This document shows, in pieces, positions 51,608 to 61,069 of a stretch of DNA of 64,000 nt. The stretch is from the NCBI GenBank assembly GCA_017792445.1, contig CP051232.1, forward strand, positions 1-64,000. The letters are read 5' to 3'. The notes below the pieces were generated by a model. That model searched no databases, was not told where the DNA came from, and saw nothing but the letters and a program-made list of their open reading frames with translations. How positions within the stretch are numbered: the stretch's first letter is position 1; each line of letters starts with the position of its first letter. The translations under genes were made by a program, and so were the position numbers. This DNA comes from Maritimibacter sp. Lineage in GTDB: Bacteria > Pseudomonadota > Alphaproteobacteria > Rhodobacterales > Rhodobacteraceae.

Positions 51608-53434
51608 TCAGCCGGCTTCGGCCTTCTCTTCCAGCTCCAGCCATTCCTCTTCCGCCGCCGACAGCGCCGTCTGGCGCTGTGTCAGCGCTTCCGTTGCCTT
51701 GCGGAACTTCACCGGCTCGCGGGTGAACAGGTCGGGGTCGGACAGAAGCTGCGACAGCTTGCCGATCTCCGCCTCCAGCCGCGCGATCTCGGCCGGCAGG
51801 GCGTCGAGGCGGTGCTTTTCGGTGAAACTCAGGCCATCCGCCGCTTTCACGGCAGGTTTCGGCGCGGGCTTCTCTGCCGGTTTGGCAGGCTTCGCGGCTT
51901 TGGGCTTGTCCGCCGGGGCCACCCCTTCGCCCCGCTGGGCGCGATAGTCGGTCCAGCCGCCCGCGTAGACGGTCGCAAGACCGTCGCCTTCCATCGCCAC
52001 CGTTGTCGTCGCCACGCGATCCAGGAAATCCCGGTCGTGACTGACCAGCAGCACGGTGCCGTCGTAGTCGCCGATCAGTTCCTGCAACAGGTCCAGCGTC
52101 TCGATGTCCAGATCGTTGGTCGGTTCGTCCAGCACCAGCAGGTTCGACTGCCGCGCCATGATCCGCGCCAGCAGCAGCCGCGCCTTCTCGCCGCCCGACA
52201 GGGCGCGGACGGGGGCGCGGGCCTGCGCCTCGGAGAACAGGAAGTCCTTCAGGTAGCCAACCACGTGCCGTGGCGTGCCCCGCACCATCACCTGATCCGA
52301 CTGTCCCGAGACACGCATCGACGGGTCTTGCGTCAGGCTGTCCCACAGCGTCGCGTCGGGATCGAGCTGCGAGCGGTTCTGGTCGAACACCGCCATCTCT
52401 AGCCCGGTGCCCAGCGTGACGGTGCCGGTGTCCGGCGCTTCCTCGCCCGTCAGCATCTTCAGAAGCGTGGTCTTGCCGACGCCGTTGGGGCCGACAAAGG
52501 CCACCCGGTCGCCACGCAGGACACGCAGCGAGAACGGCTTCAGGATCGTACGGTCGCCATAGGCTTTCGATATCTCCTTGGCCTCGATCACCCGCTTGCC
52601 GGACTGCGGCCCGGAATCGAGCGACATCTCGGCGGCGCCCTGCCGCCGGATCATGTCCGAGCGTTCCTGCCGCAGCGCCTGAAGCGCGCGCACGCGGCCC
52701 TGGTTGCGTTTGCGGCGGGCGCTAATGCCCTCGACCGCCCAGCGCGCCTCGGCCTTGATCTTGCGGTCCAGCTTGTGACGGGCGACGTCCTCTTCGTCCC
52801 AGACCTTGTCGCGCCACGCCTCGAAATCCTCGAAGCCCTTCTCCTGCCGCCGCACCTCGCCCCGGTCCAGCCAAAGGGTGCCGCGCGTGAGGTTCCGCAG
52901 GAAGGCGCGGTCGTGCGAGATCAGGACGAAGGCGCTGCGGGTGGTCTTCAGTTGTTCTTCCAGCCACGCTATCGCCTCGATATCGAGGTGGTTGGTCGGC
53001 TCGTCCAGCAGCATCAGCTCGGGCGCTTCCGCCATCAGCTTGGCCAGCGCCGCGCGTCTGCGTTCGCCGCCCGACGCCGCCGAGACCTTCGTTTCCGGGT
53101 CGAACTTCAGCCCCTCGGCGGCCATCTCGACCCGGTAGGCTTCGGACGCATCAAGCTCGGAGGCGGCGAATTCGCCCAGCGTCTCGAACCGGCTCAGGTC
53201 CGGGTGCTGTTCCATGTAGCCGACCGAGGTTCCCGGCGACAGCACACGGCTGCCCCGGTCCTGCTCGACCATGCCGGCCAGCACCTTCATCAACGTCGAC
53301 TTGCCCGACCCGTTGCGCCCGACCAGCGCCAGCCGGTCGCCGCGCTGGACGACAAGATCGACCCCGTCGAACAGGGGATTGCCGCCGAAGGTCAGCGTGA
53401 TGTCGGAAAGCTGAAGAAGGGGTGCCTGTGCCAT
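51608..53434 (-). CDS. uup: ABC-F family ATPase (Uup-like)
   Basis: 608 residues, two ABC ATPase domains and no membrane helices. Walker A sequences are GRNGSGKSTLM and GPNGVGKTTLL, signature motifs are SGGERRRAALAKLM and SGGEKARLLLARIM, and Walker B motifs LMLLDEPTNHLD and LLVLDEPTNDLD. After the second ATPase, a Lys/Ala-rich linker (about 515-540) leads to a C-terminal coiled coil (about 545-605), typical of Uup. It is probably a ribosome- or DNA-associated factor. It converges with the ArsR gene, 6 bases away. Confidence 0.93.
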   Translation of the reverse strand: MAQAPLLQLSDITLTFGGNPLFDGVDLVVQRGDRLALVGRNGSGKSTLMKVLAGMVEQDRGSRVLSPGTSVGYMEQHPDLSRFETLGEFAASELDASEAYRVEMAAEGLKFDPETKVSAASGGERRRAALAKLMAEAPELMLLDEPTNHLDIEAIAWLEEQLKTTRSAFVLISHDRAFLRNLTRGTLWLDRGEVRRQEKGFEDFEAWRDKVWDEEDVARHKLDRKIKAEARWAVEGISARRKRNQGRVRALQALRQERSDMIRRQGAAEMSLDSGPQSGKRVIEAKEISKAYGDRTILKPFSLRVLRGDRVAFVGPNGVGKTTLLKMLTGEEAPDTGTVTLGTGLEMAVFDQNRSQLDPDATLWDSLTQDPSMRVSGQSDQVMVRGTPRHVVGYLKDFLFSEAQARAPVRALSGGEKARLLLARIMARQSNLLVLDEPTNDLDIETLDLLQELIGDYDGTVLLVSHDRDFLDRVATTTVAMEGDGLATVYAGGWTDYRAQRGEGVAPADKPKAAKPAKPAEKPAPKPAVKAADGLSFTEKHRLDALPAEIARLEAEIGKLSQLLSDPDLFTREPVKFRKATEALTQRQTALSAAEEEWLELEEKAEAG

Positions 53435-53485
53435 GCGCAGCAGCTATCCCCGCGCCGAGGCATCGTCAACGGGGCGCGATGCGGG

Positions 53486-54232
53486 TCAGCCCGCCACCAT
53501 CCGCAGCGCACGCTTGCGGGCGGGCGGGACGGCGGATATTTCCAGCCCGGTGAAGACGTGCAGCGTGTTCAGGTCGTGGTCCACCACCGCGTGATCGCTG
53601 ACCCAGCCACCCATCATCAGGTAGGTCCGCAGCAAGGGCGGCATCGTTTTCAGCGCCGTCTTGGCGTCGGGCTTGCGCCGCAGCCGCAGGGCGAAGCGGA
53701 ACACGTTCGGCGCTTTGACCTTCGGCAGCCAGCGCTTCGGCGCAAGGTGGCTTTCCTTCAGCATCGCGAAAGCGTCAAGGTAGGTTTCCGTCTCGGTTCC
53801 GTGGAACGACGAGCAGCCGAACAGCATGTCGACCCCCTGCTCGTCCACGAAACGGGTCATCGCCCCCCACGCAACGCGCAGGATGTCGGGATCGCGGGCG
53901 TGCTCGGGATCGATGCAGAAGCGGCCCATCTCGACCATGCGCCCCTCGTAGCCTTCCAGCGCGGACAGGCCGTAATACTGCGCCGAATAGCTTTGCCCGA
54001 TCTCGGCGCCCGACAGGGGCAGCATCCGGAAACAGCAGACCAGCCGCCCGTCGCGGCTGTCCTCGACCAGAACGTGACTGCAGATTTCGTCGAAACGGTC
54101 GGCGTCCGACCCGCCCTCGCGCGGGGCAGCGCCGGTTTCGGCGATGAAGGTCCGGTACCGCAGCGCCTGCGCGGCCGCGATGTCTCCCGGCGTTTCCGCC
54201 ATGCGTGCGTGGTATCTGCCCCTGCGTAGCAT
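53486..54232 (-). CDS. GNAT-family acyltransferase, OlsB-like (ornithine lipid synthesis)
   Basis: 248 residues of the acyl-ACP N-acyltransferase (OlsB/hemolysin-type) group: GRYHARMAETPGDIAAAQALRYRTF, FDEICSHVLVEDSRDGRLVCCFRML, RMVEMGRFCIDPEHARDPDILRVAW, and FGCSSFHGTETETYLDAFAML. It should N-acylate ornithine (or a related amino acid) in the first step of ornithine lipid formation. The OlsA-type second enzyme is not adjacent. The start at 54232 gives MLRRGRYHARM; longer in-frame starts exist to 54289. Confidence 0.83.
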   Translation of the reverse strand: MLRRGRYHARMAETPGDIAAAQALRYRTFIAETGAAPREGGSDADRFDEICSHVLVEDSRDGRLVCCFRMLPLSGAEIGQSYSAQYYGLSALEGYEGRMVEMGRFCIDPEHARDPDILRVAWGAMTRFVDEQGVDMLFGCSSFHGTETETYLDAFAMLKESHLAPKRWLPKVKAPNVFRFALRLRRKPDAKTALKTMPPLLRTYLMMGGWVSDHAVVDHDLNTLHVFTGLEISAVPPARKRALRMVAG

Positions 54233-54367
54233 CCTGCCCTCGCGCCCGTTGCGGGCCGGGGCGGCGTTCCGAACTTGGAATGCCGCCACGGCATATTACC
54301 TATGGTTTCGCAACCGCGTACACACAAGATGTGACACTCATCTGACGAATGCCGAGAGGAAGCGTAA

Positions 54368-54760
54368 ATGGACAAGGTCATCAAGACCGATGCGGAATGG
54401 CGCGAACAGCTTGACGATCTGACCTTCAAGGTCACCCGCAAGCACGGAACCGAACGCGCCTTCACCCACGACGATTTCCCGAAACAGCCGGGCACCTTCC
54501 GCTGCACCTGCTGCGGCGCGCCCCTGTTCGATCAGGCGCACAAGTTCGACAGCGGCACCGGCTGGCCGTCGTTCTGGCAGCCGGTGGACGGCGAACAGGT
54601 CGGCGAAAGCGTCGACCGAAGCTGGTTCATGAAACGGACCGAAGTCCACTGCAACCGCTGCGACGCGCATCTGGGCCACGTGTTCCCGGACGGGCCGCAG
54701 CCCACCGGCCTGCGCTATTGCATCAACGGCGTGGCGCTGGAATTCGAACCGGAAGACTGA
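54368..54760 (+). CDS. msrB: Peptide methionine (R)-S-oxide reductase MsrB
   Basis: 130 residues. The catalytic Cys118 lies in GLRYCINGVALEF. The zinc site is provided by Cys46 and Cys49 (FRCTCCGAPLF) and Cys95 and Cys98 (HCNRCDAHLG), so it is the zinc-binding type. SGTGWPSFWQPV is the substrate-binding loop. It reduces methionine-R-sulfoxide in proteins using thioredoxin. An AGAGGAAG site precedes the ATG. No msrA is adjacent. Confidence 0.96.
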   Translation: MDKVIKTDAEWREQLDDLTFKVTRKHGTERAFTHDDFPKQPGTFRCTCCGAPLFDQAHKFDSGTGWPSFWQPVDGEQVGESVDRSWFMKRTEVHCNRCDAHLGHVFPDGPQPTGLRYCINGVALEFEPED

Positions 54761-54810
54761 GAAATCGGGACCCGGCGCGCGGTGCGTCGGGTCCTGTTCG
54801 TACCAGAGGC

Positions 54811-55269
54811 TTACTGCCCGAGAAGCTGGTCGGCGGTGAAGTTGCCGAAGCTGCCGAACAGCTGACGCAGGAACGAGATGCCCTTGATGTTGCTGTCGGT
54901 CACGCGGCGCGAGATGGTGATGTTGCGGCCCTCGTCGATGCCGAAGCGCTCGACGTTCTCGACCACGCCAGCGCCGTCGAAGCTGATCGCCACGACTTCG
55001 CGGGCGATCTCGCGCTGTTCACGGAAGCCGTAGGCGCGGAACTTGGATTTCACATAGTACCAGCCGCCGACGTCAAGAATGCCCGACGCCGAGGGACGGC
55101 CCACGACCTCGGCCACCGTCTCGCGGGTGTCGACGCCGACAATGACCTGATTCAGCACGTCGTCCGTCGGCACATAGCCATGCGTGCGGTCGATGTTGGA
55201 ACAGGCGGCGAGCAGGCCAAGAAGCCCCGCCACAAGCGTCAGCCGGAAACCGGCGGTGATCCTGCCCAT
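54811..55269 (-). CDS. bamE: Outer membrane protein assembly factor BamE (SmpA/OmlA)
   Basis: 152 residues. A lipoprotein signal peptide ends in LLAAC (Cys23 is the lipidated residue). The BamE/SmpA core is VPTDDVLNQVIVGVDTRETVAEVVGRPSASG, WYYVKSKFRAYGFREQREIAREVVAISFD. It stabilises the BAM complex at the inner face of the outer membrane. The ATG at 55269 behind GAGGG is preferred over a GTG at 55281. It is divergent from the YceD-family gene. Confidence 0.92.
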   Translation of the reverse strand: MGRITAGFRLTLVAGLLGLLAACSNIDRTHGYVPTDDVLNQVIVGVDTRETVAEVVGRPSASGILDVGGWYYVKSKFRAYGFREQREIAREVVAISFDGAGVVENVERFGIDEGRNITISRRVTDSNIKGISFLRQLFGSFGNFTADQLLGQ

Positions 55270-55379
55270 TGCAACCCTCACGTCTCTGGCCTCTCGTCGG
55301 CCGATGGTTCCGGCCTCTTGTCTCGGGCCTGCCGAACTTTTACGTCGCTTAGCAGATGGAACGCAAAGGGTTCAAGCTT

Positions 55380-55934
55380 ATGGAAGAGCGCGACACGCCG
55401 ACGAAGATCCGCCTTGCCGCGCTTCGCAGCGGCGGCACGCATGAATTCCGGCTGGAACCGGATGCCGACGCGCGGGCGGCGATTGCCGACGAACTGGAAC
55501 TGGTGGCGCTGAAGAAGCTGCGCCTGCAGGGCAAGCTGATCCCCGAGGGCAAAAGCGACTGGCGGCTCGAGGCGATGCTGGGCGTCACCGTGGTGCAGCC
55601 CTGCGTGGCGACGCTGGCGCCGGTGACCACGCGGATCGACGCCGAAGTCGACCGCACCTACCTTGCCGAGCCGCCGGAAGCACCGGAAGCGGACGAGCTC
55701 GAGATCCCTGAGGACGACACGATCGAGCCATTGCCCGCCGTGCTGGACCTGCAGGATCTGATGATCGAGGCGCTGGCGCTGAACCTGCCGCTGTACCCCC
55801 GCGCCGAGGGTGCGGAGCCGGTGGAAGAGACCTTCGCGGAGGACGGCGTCGAACCGATCCGCGAGGAAGAGACCAAGCCGTTCGCGGGGCTCGCCGCCTT
55901 GCGCGACAAGATGAAGGACGACGGCGAGGCCTAG
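55380..55934 (+). CDS. DUF177 (YceD) family protein
   Basis: 184 residues: EFRLEPDADARAAIADELELVALKKLRLQGKL, WRLEAMLGVTVVQPCVATLAPVTTRIDAEVDRTYL, and a C-terminal FAGLAALRDKMKDD. Cys in QPCVATL is the conserved position. The family is often next to rpmF and is associated with 23S rRNA handling; here rpmF is 2.4 kb downstream across the EF-G paralogue. An ATG at 55356 would add eight residues, but the one at 55380 has a better GGGTTCAAGCTT spacing. Function not established. Confidence 0.88.
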   Translation: MEERDTPTKIRLAALRSGGTHEFRLEPDADARAAIADELELVALKKLRLQGKLIPEGKSDWRLEAMLGVTVVQPCVATLAPVTTRIDAEVDRTYLAEPPEAPEADELEIPEDDTIEPLPAVLDLQDLMIEALALNLPLYPRAEGAEPVEETFAEDGVEPIREEETKPFAGLAALRDKMKDDGEA

Positions 55935-55999
55935 GGGGCGCTGCCCCCGCGCGCTGCGCGCGCTCCCCCGGGATATTTCAGGACCAAAGAAGCCCGAGG

Positions 56000-57931
56000 T
56001 CAGGCGTCCGCCTCTGCCCGTTCGGCGCGGACCTTTTCGGCGGCCTTGCCGTGGATCTCTTCGTAGTGGTCAAACTGGCTTTCGTACCACGCGGTGCCGT
56101 GGGTCAGCCCCGCCAGCGCGCGGAACAACTCGTCCTCCGAGGGCTGCGGGATCAGGGCGCGGAACACGTCCCAGCCGCGGGCGGTGGGGTGCGGGTCGAA
56201 GCCCAGCACCTGTCCCTTCAGCGAGGACACCTGCGCCACCAGCGCGCCGGTGTAGACCGACGGCACGTGGATATCGATCCGGTGCATCGGTTGCAAAAGC
56301 ACCGGCGCGCAATCCCTCAGCGCCTGCCGCAGCCCCATCTGCCCCGCGGTGCGGAACGCGTAGTCCGAACTGTCGACCGCGTGGTGCTTGCCGTCGGTCA
56401 GCGTCACCGCAAGGTCGATGACGCGAAAGCCCAGCGGCCCCTCGGCCAGCGCCTCTTCGCATCCCGACTGCACCGCCGGGATATAGTTGCGCGGCACCGC
56501 GCCGCCCTTCACGGTTTCGTCGAACACGAAGCCCTCGCCGCGCGGCTGGGGGCGAATGGTCATCTGGATGTCGGCGAACTGCCCCGCCCCGCCGGACTGC
56601 TTGCGGTGACGGTAATGCGTTTCGCCCGACCGCGAGATCGTCTCGCGGTAGGATCCGGCGGGCGTGCCGGCCTCGACCTCTATGTCGAACTCCGCCGCCA
56701 GAAGCTCGGACAGCCGCCGCAGGTGCATCGGGCCCTGCAGGTGGACCAGAGCGTGACCGCTTTCGGCATCCTGCGACAGCCGCATGCCGGGATCGACCGC
56801 CGCGATTCGCGACAGCGCGCCGGACAGCCGCGCCTCGTCGCGGGCATTCGCGGGCGTCAGCAGGCGTGCCATCGCGGGGACCGGTCCGGCGGCCCAGTCG
56901 GGCACCGGCTGTGCGCCGCCGCCGGTGTAGACCGTGCCCGGCGCGACGTGGTCGGACTTCACCGCCAGCGCCAGCCCGCCGGGTTCAAGCGCGCCGTCCA
57001 GCGCCTTGCCGTCCGGCGCGGTCAATGTGCCCAGCGTGCCGCCGCCCAGCGACGCGCCCGGCGCCAACCCGCCACCAAGGTCGCGCAGCAGCACCGACTT
57101 GCCGACGTGACGCCGGTTGTCACCCCAGACCGCGATCACCGCGTCGGGCGCCACCCGCAGCCGCGCCGCCACCGCCTCGGGATCGGCCGATTCGTGACGC
57201 AGGTCCTTCATCAGCCGGGTGACCCCGTTCGCATGGGCCGCCGCGCCAAGGAACACCGGCAGGATATCGTTGCGCTTGTGCATGTCGGCGACCATGGCGA
57301 ACACGCTTTCGGGCGCGGGCACCCGGTCTTCGATCAGCTGTTCAAGCAGCGCGTCGTCATAGTCCGCGAGGTTCTCCAGCAGTTCGGTGCGCGCCTCCTG
57401 CTCGCGGGCGCGGATCGCCTCGGGCATCTCGACCAGCGCCGAGGGCTTGCCTTCGCGATATTCCCACGCGCGCTCCGAGATCAGGTCGACCGCGCCGGTA
57501 ATCTCTCCGTCAGAGCGGATCGGCACCTGCCGCAGCACCAGAAGATGCGCGGCATAGGTCTGCAGGGCCGCCACGGTGTCGCGCACCCGTCCCTCGAAGC
57601 CGTCCATGTGGTTGATGAAAAGAGAGGCGGGAACGCCCGCCTCTTCCACAAGTCTCAGGTAGGGGGCCGCCAGCGGCGCCGCCTCCGGATGGGGCGGCAC
57701 CACAAGGACCGCGTGGTCCGAGGCCGCCAGCGCATGACCCGCCGCCGCAAGGTTGTCGGTGCCCCCCGCCACGTCGAAGGCGCCCCATGCCTCGCCGAGA
57801 TAATCGAAACATCGCAGGCCCAGCCTATCGCCGAAGGCGGTGGCGCGCGCCCGGTCCTCGAGCGCGCCAAGCGCCTCTGTCAGCGTGGTCTTTCCCGATT
57901 GCGATGGTCCGAGCACCGTGAAGCAGCGCAT
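56000..57931 (-). CDS. EF-G paralogue with degenerate GTPase domain
   Basis: 643 residues, roughly 50 shorter than EF-G. The P-loop is intact (GPSQSGKT, residues 8-15) and the G3 Asp and Gly are kept (DVAG, 53-56), but the usual DTPGH is altered, the interval between them is about 30 residues shorter so switch I is largely missing, and NKxD reads NHMD (107-110). Domains III-V are retained, for example SGGAGQFADIQM, AVDSSDYAFRTAGQMGLRQA and the C-terminal VFRALIPQP. GTP hydrolysis coupled to translocation is doubtful. It is a separate unit, divergent from rpmF, with a GGAGGA site. Confidence 0.88.
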   Translation of the reverse strand: MRCFTVLGPSQSGKTTLTEALGALEDRARATAFGDRLGLRCFDYLGEAWGAFDVAGGTDNLAAAGHALAASDHAVLVVPPHPEAAPLAAPYLRLVEEAGVPASLFINHMDGFEGRVRDTVAALQTYAAHLLVLRQVPIRSDGEITGAVDLISERAWEYREGKPSALVEMPEAIRAREQEARTELLENLADYDDALLEQLIEDRVPAPESVFAMVADMHKRNDILPVFLGAAAHANGVTRLMKDLRHESADPEAVAARLRVAPDAVIAVWGDNRRHVGKSVLLRDLGGGLAPGASLGGGTLGTLTAPDGKALDGALEPGGLALAVKSDHVAPGTVYTGGGAQPVPDWAAGPVPAMARLLTPANARDEARLSGALSRIAAVDPGMRLSQDAESGHALVHLQGPMHLRRLSELLAAEFDIEVEAGTPAGSYRETISRSGETHYRHRKQSGGAGQFADIQMTIRPQPRGEGFVFDETVKGGAVPRNYIPAVQSGCEEALAEGPLGFRVIDLAVTLTDGKHHAVDSSDYAFRTAGQMGLRQALRDCAPVLLQPMHRIDIHVPSVYTGALVAQVSSLKGQVLGFDPHPTARGWDVFRALIPQPSEDELFRALAGLTHGTAWYESQFDHYEEIHGKAAEKVRAERAEADA

Positions 57932-58344
57932 GTCCGTCCTCCTCCGTTCGTCCTAGTTCGACTGGCCGGGCGCGCGCGTTTCGGCGCGGCCTCTGCCCGA
58001 TGACCGGATCCGGACTGCCTGCGGACCTGCCTTTCGCCCCGGGGGGTGTGCGGATGTACCGCCGCATCGCCCACGGGGTCGTGCATCGTATCGTCGGACG
58101 CCCGGGGCCGCCGCGTCAAGAGCCTTGCGCCGCCGGCCCTTGAAACATGGCGCGGAGCGGCGTATGTGGCGGGCTTCCGGGCCCTTCGCGGGGGTCGGAA
58201 GACGGGACGGAAAAACAGCTTGCACGATTGAAGAATCGCAGTATGTTCCGGCCCTCGCTGACACATTCGGGCCAAGGGGTGTTCGACCCCGCCCTTTCCT
58301 ATCCACCAAAGGGCGCTTGGCCCGCCGCAAACCGAGGTTGAGAC
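57932..58344. other. Divergent intergenic region between EF-G paralogue and rpmF
   Basis: 413 bases, no gene seen. The first half is GC-rich and contains the EF-G paralogue's upstream region. A sigma-70-like promoter for rpmF is at 58220-58247. No tRNA, repeat or small protein stands out; frames in it are GC-driven. Confidence 0.5.
58220..58247 (+). promoter_or_regulatory. Sigma-70-like promoter of rpmF-plsX-fabH
   Basis: TTGCAC (58220-58225) and TATGTT (58242-58247) are separated by 16 bases, a fair match to -35 and -10 elements, 97 bases before the rpmF ATG. AT content rises locally. It is a prediction from sequence alone. Confidence 0.4.
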
Positions 58345-58551
58345 ATGGCTGTCCCTCAGAATAAAGTTACCAAGTCGCGCCGCAACATGCGCCGTTCGCA
58401 CGACTCGCTGGAAGGTTCGAACCCCAACGAGTGCCCGAACTGTGGCGAACTGAAGCGTCCGCACCACGTGTGCCCGTCCTGCGGCCACTATGCCGACCGT
58501 GAAGTGGTCGCCATGGCCGACGAGATCGAGCTGGACGAAGACGCGGCGTAA
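58345..58551 (+). CDS. rpmF: Ribosomal protein L32
   Basis: 68 residues. [20 protein letters not shown] is the L32 signature. Cys30, Cys33, Cys43 and Cys46 (ECPNCG and VCPSCG) give the zinc-binding form of the protein. It is part of the large subunit. A GAGGTTGAG sequence precedes the ATG. It is followed 25 bases later by plsX, the conserved rpmF-plsX-fabH order that links ribosome and fatty acid synthesis. Confidence 0.97.
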   Translation: MAVPQNKVTKSRRNMRRSHDSLEGSNPNECPNCGELKRPHHVCPSCGHYADREVVAMADEIELDEDAA

Positions 58552-58575
58552 GCCGGTACAAGACGCGGTGACGAG

Positions 58576-59691
58576 ATGGGCGTAGCAGACAGCAAACCGC
58601 CCCGGTCGACTGCGGGTTCCGGCCGTATCGTGATATCCGTAGACGCCATGGGCGGCGACCGGGGACCGGCCGCCGTCATTGGCGGTTGTGCCATGTCGGC
58701 GTCGAAAAACCCCGACATCGGTTTCATCCTGCACGGCCGCCGCGACGAGCTTGAGCCGCTGCTCGCCCGCCGCGCGCAGCTGAAGGACCGGTGCGAGATC
58801 CGCGATGCCGAGGGCGTCGTGACGATGGACGCCAAGCCCAGCCACGTGATGCGCAAGGGCAAGGACACCTCGATGTGGAACGCGATCGAGGCGGTCCGCT
58901 CGGGAGAGGCGCAGGCCTGTGTCTCTTGCGGCAACACCGGCGCGCTGATGGCGGTGTCGATGGTGCGCCTGCGCAAGCTGGACGGGGTGAACCGCCCCGC
59001 CATCGCCTGCCTCTGGCCCTCGCGGAACCCCGGCGGCTTCAACATGATGCTGGACGTGGGCGCCGATGTGCGCGCCGACGAGGACGATCTGCTGCAATAC
59101 GCGCTGATGGGCGCCAGCTATGCCCGCAATGGCCTTGGGCTGGAACGCCCCCGCATCGGCCTGCTGAACGTCGGCACCGAAGAGCACAAGGGCCGGGCCG
59201 AGTTGAAGGTCGCCAACGAGATGCTGGAACAGCGGCAGGCGCTGGGAAGCTACGACTACGTCGGCTTCGTCGAGGGTGGCGACATCCCGTCCGACCGCGT
59301 CGACGTGATCGTGACCGACGGGTTCACCGGCAACGTCGCGCTGAAGACCGGCGAAGGCACCGCCGGGCTGATCCGCGACTTCCTTGGCGAAGCCTTCAAG
59401 GCGACCCCCCTGTCCCGAATCGCGGCGCTTCTGGCGATGACCTCGCTGCGCCGCCTGTCCAAGCGGATCGACCCGCGCCGGGTCAACGGCGGGGTGTTCC
59501 TTGGACTGAACGGCACGGTCGTCAAAAGCCACGGATCGGCGGACGCCACCGGCGTCTCGGCGGCGATCAAGCTGGCCTTCAAACTGGCCCAGTCCGGGTT
59601 CAACCAGCGGCTGGCCGAGCGCCTTGCATCCGCCGCCCTGCCGGGCAATGATCCGGCGAGCAGAGAAGCTGGAAACGGTAACATAGAATGA
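58576..59691 (+). CDS. plsX: Phosphate acyltransferase PlsX
   Basis: 371 residues. [23 protein letters not shown] is the N-terminal signature, and [44 protein letters not shown] and [29 protein letters not shown] are the conserved blocks. It makes acyl phosphate from acyl-ACP for glycerolipid synthesis. The N-terminal 15 residues are variable. The stop overlaps the fabH ATG by four bases. Confidence 0.96.
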   Translation: MGVADSKPPRSTAGSGRIVISVDAMGGDRGPAAVIGGCAMSASKNPDIGFILHGRRDELEPLLARRAQLKDRCEIRDAEGVVTMDAKPSHVMRKGKDTSMWNAIEAVRSGEAQACVSCGNTGALMAVSMVRLRKLDGVNRPAIACLWPSRNPGGFNMMLDVGADVRADEDDLLQYALMGASYARNGLGLERPRIGLLNVGTEEHKGRAELKVANEMLEQRQALGSYDYVGFVEGGDIPSDRVDVIVTDGFTGNVALKTGEGTAGLIRDFLGEAFKATPLSRIAALLAMTSLRRLSKRIDPRRVNGGVFLGLNGTVVKSHGSADATGVSAAIKLAFKLAQSGFNQRLAERLASAALPGNDPASREAGNGNIE

Positions 59692-60659
59692 TAACACGCG
59701 CCGTTGTCCGTGGGGTCGGCCACTATTTGCCCGACCGCATTGTCGAAAACGCCGAGTTCGAGAAGACGCTGGATACCTCTGACGAGTGGATCCGGTCACG
59801 CTCGGGGATCGAGCGGCGGCACTTCGCGGCCGAAGGCCAGACCACGTCCGATCTTGCCCTGCGCGCGGCCCGCGCCGCGCTGGACAACGCCGGGATGACC
59901 GCCGCCGATATCGACGCGATCATCCTTGCGACCTCGACCGCCGACCTGACCTTTCCCTCGGCCGCCACGATGGTGCAGGCCGCGCTGGAGATGGAGGGCG
60001 GCTTCGCCTTCGACGTGCAGGCCGTCTGCGCCGGTTTCGTCTTTGCACTGGCCAACGCAAACGCGATGATCATGTCGGGCCAGGCAAAGCGCGTCATGGT
60101 GATCGGGGCCGAGACCTTCTCGCGCATCCTCGACTGGGAAGACCGCGGCACCTGCGTTCTGTTCGGCGACGGCGCCGGCGCGCTGGTGCTGGAGGCGCAA
60201 GAGGGCGAAGGCACGGCCAGCGACCGCGGCGTGCTGGCCGCCGACCTGAATTCCGACGGCCGCCATCGCGACATCCTGTATGTCGACGGCGGCGTGTCGA
60301 CGCAAAGCACCGGCCACCTGCGCATGCGCGGTAAGGAAGTTTTCCGCCACGCGGTCGAAAAGCTGGCCGCCACCGCCGATGCGGCGTTGAAAAAGGCAGG
60401 GCTGGACCACGCCGATGTCGACTGGGTCGTGCCGCATCAGGCCAACCTGCGCATCATCAAGGCCACCGCCCAGAAGCTGGACGTGCCGATGGAAAAGGTC
60501 GTGGTGACGGTGCAGGACCACGGCAATACCTCGGCGGCATCGATTCCCCTTGCCCTGTCGGTGGGGGTCCAACGCGGCCAGATCAAGCCCGGCGACCTTG
60601 TCGTGACCGAGGCAATTGGCGGCGGACTGGCCTGGGGCGCCGTCGTCCTGCGCTGGTAG
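59688..60659 (+). CDS. fabH: Beta-ketoacyl-ACP synthase III
   Basis: 323 residues. The catalytic triad is Cys114 ([11 protein letters not shown]), His250 ([10 protein letters not shown]) and Asn280 ([14 protein letters not shown]). It condenses acetyl-CoA with malonyl-ACP, starting fatty acid synthesis in the cytoplasm. Full length, with [15 protein letters not shown] and [14 protein letters not shown] at the N-terminus. It overlaps plsX by four bases. It ends about 100 bases before ihfA, which has its own leader. Confidence 0.97.
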   Translation: MITRAVVRGVGHYLPDRIVENAEFEKTLDTSDEWIRSRSGIERRHFAAEGQTTSDLALRAARAALDNAGMTAADIDAIILATSTADLTFPSAATMVQAALEMEGGFAFDVQAVCAGFVFALANANAMIMSGQAKRVMVIGAETFSRILDWEDRGTCVLFGDGAGALVLEAQEGEGTASDRGVLAADLNSDGRHRDILYVDGGVSTQSTGHLRMRGKEVFRHAVEKLAATADAALKKAGLDHADVDWVVPHQANLRIIKATAQKLDVPMEKVVVTVQDHGNTSAASIPLALSVGVQRGQIKPGDLVVTEAIGGGLAWGAVVLRW

Positions 60660-60729
60660 CGAACAAAGTTCCGCCTTAACCGCTTGCTGCAAGCTGTTGA
60701 TGTTGACTTTGAAAATCTCCCACCCCTAT

Positions 60730-60747
60730 CCTTGGTTAATTCCAAGG
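60730..60747 (+). promoter_or_regulatory. Hairpin overlapping the ihfA translation start region
   Basis: CCTTGG (60730-60735), TTAATT, CCAAGG (60742-60747) is a perfect 6-base inverted repeat directly before the AAGGGGGAG ribosome-binding site and 10 bases before the ATG at 60758. It could affect translation or be a protein-binding site. A TTGACT (about 60703-60708) lies further upstream. Confidence 0.45.
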
Positions 60748-60757
60748 GGGAGTTTGG

Positions 60758-61057
60758 ATGAGTAAGACATTGACGCGCATGGACCTGAGCGAAGCTGTGT
60801 TTCGCGAGGTGGGGCTGTCCCGCAATGAATCCGCGCAGCTGGTCGAGTCGGTCCTGAACCACATGTCCGACGCGCTCGTCCGCGGCGAGACGGTGAAGAT
60901 CTCGTCCTTCGGCACCTTCTCGGTGCGCGACAAGGCGGCCCGCGTGGGCCGCAACCCCAAGACCGGCGAGGAGGTTCCGATCCTGCCCCGCCGCGTGCTG
61001 ACCTTCCGTCCCTCGCACCTGATGAAGGACCGGGTCGCTGCGGGGAACAAGCCCTAA
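60758..61057 (+). CDS. ihfA: Integration host factor alpha subunit
   Basis: 99 residues of the HU/IHF family. [34 protein letters not shown] is the dimerisation part, and [44 protein letters not shown] carries the DNA-bending arm with the conserved GRNPKTG. It bends DNA as a heterodimer with IhfB. The next gene, a MerR regulator, starts 12 bases later, the usual order. Confidence 0.96.
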   Translation: MSKTLTRMDLSEAVFREVGLSRNESAQLVESVLNHMSDALVRGETVKISSFGTFSVRDKAARVGRNPKTGEEVPILPRRVLTFRPSHLMKDRVAAGNKP

Positions 61058-61069
61058 CAGGACACTTCC

